A DNA stretch of 64,000 nucleotides from Pseudomonas farsensis (GTDB lineage: Bacteria; Pseudomonadota; Gammaproteobacteria; Pseudomonadales; Pseudomonadaceae), in NCBI RefSeq assembly GCF_014268805.2, contig NZ_JABWRF020000001.1, positions 744,001-808,000 of the forward strand, written 5' to 3'. The translations under genes and the position numbers were made by a program. How positions within the stretch are numbered: position 1 is the stretch's first letter; the number at the start of each line of letters is the position of its first letter. The notes below the pieces were generated by a model. The model ran no database searches and was not told where the DNA came from. It was given only the letters and a program-made list of their open reading frames with translations. Positions 58,569-64,000 of the stretch are shown here, piece after piece.

Positions 58569-60196
58569 GCTCGGTCGCAGTTCTGCAGGCTCGAACCACG
58601 TCTACGCGGTTGCCTGGCAAGGTATTGTTGCCCGTTGGCGGCATCCCGTTGGCGGTGCTGGCGGGGCTGCGGGCCGGTAATACAGGCCGCCCGGTCGTGC
58701 TGGCGACCTCCAGTGAGGCCAGCGACGATGCGCTCGCCGCCGCAGCGCTCAAGTACGGCCTGGCCTGCCATCGGGGCAGCCTGCAAAGCCCGCTGCAGCG
58801 CATGGTCGACAGCCTTGCCGGTTATCCGGACCGTACCGTGGTGTTTCGCCTGACCGGGGACAATGTATTCCCCGACGGTGCGCTGCTCGATGAGCTGGAG
58901 CAGGCCTTCCTCGACGGTGGCCAAGGCTATCTGTGCTGCAATGGTGAACAGTCCGGGCTGCCTTATGGGCTGAGTGCTGAGGTGTTCTGGCTCGAAGGGC
59001 TGCGCTGGACGCTGACCCAGTCACCGAGCGCCCATGACCACGAACATGTCACGCCGATGCTGCGTCGCAAGCACGGTGAGCGCTATTTTCAACGCTACCG
59101 TGACGCGGGCTGGAGTGCCGGGCGTTGCACGGTCGATTGCCTGGATGACTACCTGCTGGTAACGCGGGTGTTCGCCCAGGTGCAGGACCCGGTCGGGGTC
59201 AGTTGGAAAACCCTGTGCCAGCACCTGTTCGCCGACCCACAGACGCCGGCTATCAGAACGCTGTTGCACAAGCTGGTATTGGGCACGGTACAGCTGGGCA
59301 TGCCTTATGGCATCAATAACGGTTCCGGCATGCCGTCGATCGAACAGGCGTGCGCGATCATTCGCGGCGCCATTCGCCACGGTGTGGCGTGCATCGACAC
59401 CGCGCGAGCCTACGGGCATAGCGAGGCGGTGGTCGGCGCGGCGCTGGCCGATGGCTGGGCAGGGCGGGCCAAGGTCATCACCAAGCTCTCGCCGCTGGCC
59501 GAACTGCCGGAGGGTAGCCCGTCTGCGGTGGTCGCCGCAGCCGTACGCGCCAGTGTGTTCGAGTCGTGCCAGAAACTGGGGGTGGCCCGCCTCGATGTGC
59601 TGATGCTGCATCGCGCCGAGCATCTTCGAGCCTGTAATGGCCGGGTGTGGGCCGAGCTGCTTGAGCTGGTGCGGGCTGGCGTGGTGGCTGAGCTGGGCGT
59701 TTCGGTGCAGAACCCGGCCGAGCTGGAGCAGGCGCTGGAGCAGGCGGATGTGGCTTATGTTCAACTGCCGCTGAACCTGCTGGATGGTCGCTGGGACGCC
59801 CTGTTGCCCCGCATCGAGCGGGCGCGCGCCGAGCGCGGGCTCACTGTGCATGTGCGTAGTGCACTGCTGCAAGGCTTGCTGGTCAGCGCTGACGACAGCC
59901 AGTGGCAGCGCGCCCATGTGGCTGTTCCTGCGCAGGTGCGCGGGCAGTTGCTGGAGTGGTCTGGCCGTTTTGGCCGTGACGGCGTGGCTGACCTGTGCCT
60001 TGCGTATGTGCGTGGCCTGGCCTGGGTGGACGGGGTCTGCCTGGGCATGGAAACTCTGGCCCAGTTGCACGACAATGCCCGCCTGTTCCAGCACGCTGCG
60101 CTGCAGCCCGAGCAGATCCAGGCCATTGCCCTGGAGCGCCCGCTGCTCGACGAGCAGACCCTCAACCCTGCATCCTGGCAACGAGAGCGCCCATGA
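58565..60196 (+). CDS. Fused SpsF-type cytidylyltransferase and aldo/keto reductase
   Basis: A 543-residue two-domain protein. Residues about 1-240 resemble SpsF-type nucleotidyltransferases (LQARTTSTRLPGKVLLPVGG, consensus QARMGSTRLPGK, then FRLTGDNVFPD). Residues about 242-543 are an aldo/keto reductase with the catalytic set intact: Asp and Tyr in IDTARAYGHSE, Lys in VITKLSP, His in VLMLHRAEH. By position the first domain should activate the nonulosonic acid with CTP, although it differs from the PseF start (IIPARGGSKRIP). The reductase domain has no counterpart in the standard six-step route. The start overlaps pseC (ATGA). It could be a natural fusion of a known type; its substrate is unknown. 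Confidence 0.82.
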   Translation: MSSVAVLQARTTSTRLPGKVLLPVGGIPLAVLAGLRAGNTGRPVVLATSSEASDDALAAAALKYGLACHRGSLQSPLQRMVDSLAGYPDRTVVFRLTGDNVFPDGALLDELEQAFLDGGQGYLCCNGEQSGLPYGLSAEVFWLEGLRWTLTQSPSAHDHEHVTPMLRRKHGERYFQRYRDAGWSAGRCTVDCLDDYLLVTRVFAQVQDPVGVSWKTLCQHLFADPQTPAIRTLLHKLVLGTVQLGMPYGINNGSGMPSIEQACAIIRGAIRHGVACIDTARAYGHSEAVVGAALADGWAGRAKVITKLSPLAELPEGSPSAVVAAAVRASVFESCQKLGVARLDVLMLHRAEHLRACNGRVWAELLELVRAGVVAELGVSVQNPAELEQALEQADVAYVQLPLNLLDGRWDALLPRIERARAERGLTVHVRSALLQGLLVSADDSQWQRAHVAVPAQVRGQLLEWSGRFGRDGVADLCLAYVRGLAWVDGVCLGMETLAQLHDNARLFQHAALQPEQIQAIALERPLLDEQTLNPASWQRERP

Positions 60197-60990
60197 GCTG
60201 CATCGACAGATTCTCTCTTTCCGGCAAGACCGCGTTGATCACCGGCGCGGCGGGTTACCTGGGCAGCGCCATGGCCAAGGCACTGGCCGAAGCCGGTGCC
60301 CATGTCATCATCAACGTTCGCAGCAGTGCCCGCGGTGAGCCTCTGTTGCGTGAGATTCACGCCCAGGGCGGCTCGGCCGAGTTGCTTGTGCTGGATGTGA
60401 GTGACCAGCAGGCGGTTCAGGAGTACTTTGCCCATGGCGGCCCCGAAACCCTGCATGTCCTGGTGAACAACGCCTACAAGGGCAAAGGCGGCACCATCGA
60501 AAGCAGTGACGCCGGCGACTATATCGACAGCTATCAGGTTGCCGTGCTGGCTGCGCACAACATGCTCAAGGGTGCGCTGCCGGCATTGCGCCGCGCTGTG
60601 CGTGAAAGCGGCGATGCCTCGGTGATCAATGTTGGCTCCATGTACGGGGTGGTCAGCCCGGACCCGCGGGTGTACGACACGCCGGCCGGTACCAACCCAC
60701 CGTTTTACGGTGCCACCAAAGCGGCGCTGATCCAGTGGTCGCGGTATGCCGCCTGTGAGTTCGGCGCCGAGGGCATTCGGGTCAATTCGATTTCGCCTGG
60801 GCCATTCCCGTCGGATAGCGTTCAACAGGATGCCCCGGCGTTCGTAGCCAAGCTGGCGGCGAAGGTGCCCATGGGCCGTATTGGCCAGGCTGGCGAGGTC
60901 GCCGGCCCGGTGCTGTTCCTGGCCTCGGCAGCGGCTTCGTTCGTCAATGGCGCGAATATTTGCGTCGACGGCGGGTGGACGGCATGGTGA
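60193..60990 (+). CDS. SDR oxidoreductase within the nonulosonate operon
   Basis: A classical SDR of 265 residues: TGAAGYLG (about residues 18-25), NNAY in place of NNAG, the catalytic Ser in INVGSMYG, and YGATK (Tyr and Lys). The late ICVDGGWTAW is the usual C-terminal stretch. It is not part of the standard pseudaminic acid pathway, so it may reduce or oxidise a pathway intermediate together with the aldo/keto reductase. The start overlaps the previous stop by four bases, and the stop overlaps the pseG start. Confidence 0.88.
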   Translation: MSCIDRFSLSGKTALITGAAGYLGSAMAKALAEAGAHVIINVRSSARGEPLLREIHAQGGSAELLVLDVSDQQAVQEYFAHGGPETLHVLVNNAYKGKGGTIESSDAGDYIDSYQVAVLAAHNMLKGALPALRRAVRESGDASVINVGSMYGVVSPDPRVYDTPAGTNPPFYGATKAALIQWSRYAACEFGAEGIRVNSISPGPFPSDSVQQDAPAFVAKLAAKVPMGRIGQAGEVAGPVLFLASAAASFVNGANICVDGGWTAW

Positions 60991-62069
60991 TGCGCGTGTT
61001 GTTTCGCGTCGATGCTTCGCTGGGTATGGGGTCGGGCCACGTGATGCGTTGCCTGACCCTGGCCCGGGCACTGGCCGCAGAGGGCCACCAGTGCCGTTTC
61101 ATCAGCCGGGCACACCCCGGTCACTTGCACGAGCACATACGCGAGCAGGGCTTCGAACTGCACAGTCTGCCCATGGGCTGTGCCCACGACGAGGTGCTGT
61201 TCCATGGCCACTGGCTGGGCGCTTCCCAGGATGAAGACGTGCAGGCCTGCCGGCCGCTGATCGAAGCCTTCGAACCGGACTGGCTTGTTGTTGACCACTA
61301 CGCCCTCGATCAGCGTTGGGAAAGCGCTGTAATGCCCGCCGATTGCCGATTGCTGGTGATCGACGATCTGGCCGACCGCGAGCATGTCTGCGACCTGTTG
61401 CTTGATCAGAACCTCGGCCGACTGGCTGAGGATTATCGCGACAAGGTGCCGGCGCACTGCCAACTGCTGACGGGGCCGCATAACGCTCTGCTCCGCCCTG
61501 AGTTCGCCCGCTTGCGCGAGGCCGCCCTCGCGCGGCGTGCCACGGCTGGCCTGCAGGAAGTGCTGATAGCGCTCGGAGGTGTCGACCAGCATAACCACAG
61601 TGGTGCAGTGCTCGAGGCCTTGCGTGGTTGTGAGCTGCCGGCTGACATCCGTTTCACGGTAGTGCTCGGTGCCAGTGCCCCGCACGTGGAGGTGCTGCGC
61701 GAGCAGGCTGCAGCGTACCCCTGGCCGGTGCAGGTGCTCAGCGCCACGCGCGACATGGCCGCGTTGATGGTCCGTGCCGACCTCGCCATCGGTGCGGGCG
61801 GGGGGACCTCCTGGGAGCGATGCTGCCTAGGGCTACCCACCTTGCTAATGGTGTTGGCGGAGAATCAGCTTCCTGCTGCGCTGGCGCTGGAGCGCAGCGG
61901 GGCCGCGCAGTTGCTTGAACTGTCTACCCCGCTGGCACCGCAGTTGCAGCTTGCTATCAGTGGTTTGCAGGAGCCGACTGCGTTGGCCGACCTGTCGCTG
62001 GCCGCCAGGGCGCTTACCGACGGGCAAGGGGTGGATCGCATGGTGTCTGCTATGGAGGCGCTCACATGA
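60990..62069 (+). CDS. pseG: UDP-2,4-diacetamido-2,4,6-trideoxy-altropyranose hydrolase PseG
   Basis: It removes UDP from the altropyranose intermediate (GT-B-like hydrolase). It has about 359 residues. The N-terminal motif VDASLGMGSGHVMRCLTLA carries the catalytic His, and a nucleotide-site glycine run (IGAGGGTSWE) lies near residue 270. The ATG at 60990 overlaps the SDR stop (TGATG); an ATG at 60984 is possible. It overlaps pseH by four bases. It is intact. Confidence 0.92.
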   Translation: MRVLFRVDASLGMGSGHVMRCLTLARALAAEGHQCRFISRAHPGHLHEHIREQGFELHSLPMGCAHDEVLFHGHWLGASQDEDVQACRPLIEAFEPDWLVVDHYALDQRWESAVMPADCRLLVIDDLADREHVCDLLLDQNLGRLAEDYRDKVPAHCQLLTGPHNALLRPEFARLREAALARRATAGLQEVLIALGGVDQHNHSGAVLEALRGCELPADIRFTVVLGASAPHVEVLREQAAAYPWPVQVLSATRDMAALMVRADLAIGAGGGTSWERCCLGLPTLLMVLAENQLPAALALERSGAAQLLELSTPLAPQLQLAISGLQEPTALADLSLAARALTDGQGVDRMVSAMEALT

Positions 62070-62584
62070 AAGGCGTCCTGCGGCCGATGGCCAGTACCGA
62101 CCTGGAGCTGGTGCGAGCGTGGCGCAATCACGCGGATGTTCGCCGCTTCATGTATACCCAGCACGAAATTGCTCCCCAGGAACACCGCAAATGGTTTGAG
62201 AGCTGCCAGAGCGACCCGTGCAAGCACTTGATGGTTTTCGAGAAGGCGCAGGCACCGTTGGGTTTTGCCAATGTTACCGAGCGGGTGCCCGGACGTATCG
62301 CTGACTGGGGTTTCTACCTGGCACCGGACGTGCCGCGCGGGAGCGGTCGTGAACTGGGTCACGCCATCCTGGCGTTCGCATTCGCCAATCTCGGCCTGCA
62401 CAAGCTCTGTGGCCAGGCACTGGCGTACAATGAGCGTTCGATTCGTTTTCACCTTGCCTTGGGCTTCGAGCAGGAGGGCGTCTTGCGGGACCAGCACTTC
62501 GACGGCCACGCGTACCATGGCATAGTTCAATTCGGCTTGTTGTTCGATGAATGGCAAGCCTTGCAGCGGGATGCACAATCATGA
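62066..62584 (+). CDS. pseH: GNAT acetyltransferase PseH
   Basis: It N-acetylates the C4 amino group of the UDP-altrosamine intermediate. It has 172 residues of GNAT fold: LVRAWRNHADVRRFMYTQHEI at the start is typical of PseH, and the acetyl-CoA loop is PRGSGRELGHAIL. Position between pseG and pseI confirms the assignment. The stop overlaps the pseI ATG by four bases. It is intact. Confidence 0.92.
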   Translation: MKGVLRPMASTDLELVRAWRNHADVRRFMYTQHEIAPQEHRKWFESCQSDPCKHLMVFEKAQAPLGFANVTERVPGRIADWGFYLAPDVPRGSGRELGHAILAFAFANLGLHKLCGQALAYNERSIRFHLALGFEQEGVLRDQHFDGHAYHGIVQFGLLFDEWQALQRDAQS

Positions 62585-63657
62585 GTTCTCCACGTATCAG
62601 CATTGCCGGCCGCGCCATTGGCGCCAGCGAGCCGCCGTATATTATCGCCGAGCTCTCTGCCAACCATAACGGCAAGCTGGAAACTGCGCTGCGTATCGTT
62701 GAAGAGGCCAAGCGCGCTGGTGCCGATGCCATCAAGCTGCAAACCTACACCGCCGATACCATTACCCTGGACAGCGATGCCGAGGAATTCCAGATTCATG
62801 GTGGGCTGTGGGATGGTCGTACCCTCTACGAGCTGTATCAGCAGGCGCATATGCCGTGGGCCTGGCACGCGCCGCTGTTTCAGCGCGCACGCGAGCTGGG
62901 CATCACCCTGTTCAGCTCCCCATTCGATACCACCGCGGTCGACCTGCTTGAGTCGCTCAATGCGCCGGCCTACAAGATTGCCTCGTTCGAGGCCATCGAC
63001 CTGCCGCTGATTCGCTATGTGGCGGCTACCGGCAAGCCGATGATCATCTCCACCGGCATGGCAGATGCCGAGGAAATTGCCGAAGCGGTACAGGCGGCAA
63101 GAGACGCCGGATGCCAGGAGCTGGCGGTGCTTCACTGTGTGAGCGGCTACCCGGCGCCAGCGGCTGATTACAATCTGCGCACCATCCCCGACATGATCGC
63201 CCGCCATGGCCTGGTCACAGGCCTTTCGGACCACACCCTGGACAACACTACAGCGATCACCAGTGTCGCGTTGGGTGCGTCGATCATCGAAAAGCACTTC
63301 ACCCTTGATCGCAGTGGGGGCGGCCCTGATGACAGCTTCTCACTTGAACCCGCCGAGTTGCAGGCGCTGTGCCGTGACTCCAAGACGGCCTGGGCGGCGT
63401 TGGGCACGGTTGACTACGGGCGCAAGTCCAGCGAACAGGGCAATGCCAAGTTCCGTCGGTCTTTGTATTTCACCAAGGACCTGCAGGCGGGTGAGGTCGT
63501 CACTGCCGATGCAGTCCGCAGCGTACGCCCCGGGTACGGCTTACCGCCCAAGTACCTGCCTGTGGTAATCGGTCAACACTTGGCGGTGGCAGTCAAAGCC
63601 AACACAGCGGTGGCGCGGGAAGTGTTTCTCGGTGGGCTGGACATGGAGTTTCAATGA
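62581..63657 (+). CDS. pseI: Pseudaminic acid synthase PseI (NeuB family)
   Basis: It condenses the 2,4-diacetamido-trideoxy-altrose with phosphoenolpyruvate to give the nine-carbon nonulosonic acid. It has 358 residues: a TIM barrel (IIAELSANHNGKLETA, then LFSSPFDTTAVDLLE, HCVSGYPAP and GLSDHTLD) and a C-terminal antifreeze-like SAF domain (about 295-358). It is intact, and overlaps the next gene by four bases. Distinguishing PseI from LegI/NeuB rests on the pseB-C-G-H context. Confidence 0.94.
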   Translation: MSSPRISIAGRAIGASEPPYIIAELSANHNGKLETALRIVEEAKRAGADAIKLQTYTADTITLDSDAEEFQIHGGLWDGRTLYELYQQAHMPWAWHAPLFQRARELGITLFSSPFDTTAVDLLESLNAPAYKIASFEAIDLPLIRYVAATGKPMIISTGMADAEEIAEAVQAARDAGCQELAVLHCVSGYPAPAADYNLRTIPDMIARHGLVTGLSDHTLDNTTAITSVALGASIIEKHFTLDRSGGGPDDSFSLEPAELQALCRDSKTAWAALGTVDYGRKSSEQGNAKFRRSLYFTKDLQAGEVVTADAVRSVRPGYGLPPKYLPVVIGQHLAVAVKANTAVAREVFLGGLDMEFQ

Positions 63658-64000
63658 GCGCGACCGTACTTAGCTATGTACGCCCCTGGAACCGTGAGCA
63701 GTTCACCTTTTTGGCCGAGCAGTTGCTGCCTGGTGCCCGCGTGGTGCGTGCCAGCGAGCATGCCAGCATCGATGAGGCAGGGATCGTCAGACGCTACCAT
63801 GCCTATCTACACGGGCCTCGGCATGCGCTAAATCTACCTGCAGCGGTCAGCGAGCCCGAAGCGCGCGATGTCATAGCCCGATGCCGGTTACTGCGCACGC
63901 TGTCAGATCAGCAGGCACGGCGGCACCTGTGTGCCATGGCCAGAGCGATCGAAGACGTGCTCGAGGAGCTGGCGCCCACGTTGGTCGTTTCATTGATCAT
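63654..64000 (+). CDS. Unknown gene after pseI (truncated by window edge)
   Basis: The first 115 residues of an open frame that begins at an ATG overlapping the pseI stop by four bases. It starts MSATVLSYVRPWNREQFTFL and continues as an alpha/beta-like soluble sequence with RCRLLRTLSDQQARRHLCAM. I do not recognise it. The coupling to pseI and the location suggest a glycosyltransferase or surface-carbohydrate enzyme, which is only inference from context. Confidence 0.75.
   Translation, partial: MSATVLSYVRPWNREQFTFLAEQLLPGARVVRASEHASIDEAGIVRRYHAYLHGPRHALNLPAAVSEPEARDVIARCRLLRTLSDQQARRHLCAMARAIEDVLEELAPTLVVSLI

Overview
The window is chromosomal DNA of a Pseudomonas, almost certainly of the P. 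putida group. The evidence is high GC, typical Pseudomonas proteins throughout, and a gene order (minCD, lpxL, betX, actP, rsmI, the NAGGN operon, mnmC, fumC, mupP, ubiG, mtnA, gyrA, serC, pheA, tyrA-aroA, cmk, rpsA, ihfB) that matches my memory of the P. putida KT2440 chromosome around PP_1733 to PP_1774. No database search was run. I see no tRNA, rRNA, CRISPR array, insertion sequence or prophage.

Layout. 0-7.9 kb: cell division (minD partial, minC), lipid A acylation (lpxL), a patatin lipase, and an envelope-lipid pair (an MlaA-like protein plus a predicted hydrolase), then a GH17 glycoside hydrolase. 8.2-11.6 kb: betaine-binding protein betX and the DUF485-actP acetate permease pair. 11.5-18.3 kb: small membrane protein, SDR, rsmI, yheU and the osmoprotectant operon asnB-ngg-M42 peptidase. 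18.4-32.1 kb: mnmC, polyphosphate:AMP phosphotransferase, a DMT transporter, fumC, DUF2059, BolA, trhO, DsbA-like protein, ABC exporter and a GGDEF-EAL protein. 32.1-38 kb: TenA-like protein, yciK, mupP, ubiG, mtaD and mtnA. 38-49 kb: the conserved block gyrA, serC-pheA-tyrA/aroA-cmk-rpsA, ihfB, lapA. 49-64 kb: a beta-CASP nuclease and then a surface-polysaccharide island next to ihfB, the usual Pseudomonas O-antigen position. Its left arm (wbpM, DUF4910, AAC(3)-like) is on the minus strand. Its right arm on the plus strand is a flippase followed by a tightly overlapping nonulosonic (pseudaminic-type) acid operon: pseB, pseC, a SpsF-type cytidylyltransferase fused to an aldo/keto reductase, an SDR, pseG, pseH, pseI and an unknown gene cut by the window end.

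Two points matter to any reader. First, 18 genes between 0.8 and 31.2 kb are broken by about 31 one- or two-base indels, nearly all in short homopolymers. From 31.2 kb to the end no gene is broken. These look like uncorrected read errors with a sharp quality boundary, so the broken genes are annotated as single CDS with the inferred shift positions. Second, the most unusual biology is the nonulosonate operon, where an SpsF-aldo/keto reductase fusion and an SDR stand where a plain pseF would be expected. REP-type palindromes of several families fill many intergenic gaps, including two copies of a long composite palindrome with 42-44 bp arms.
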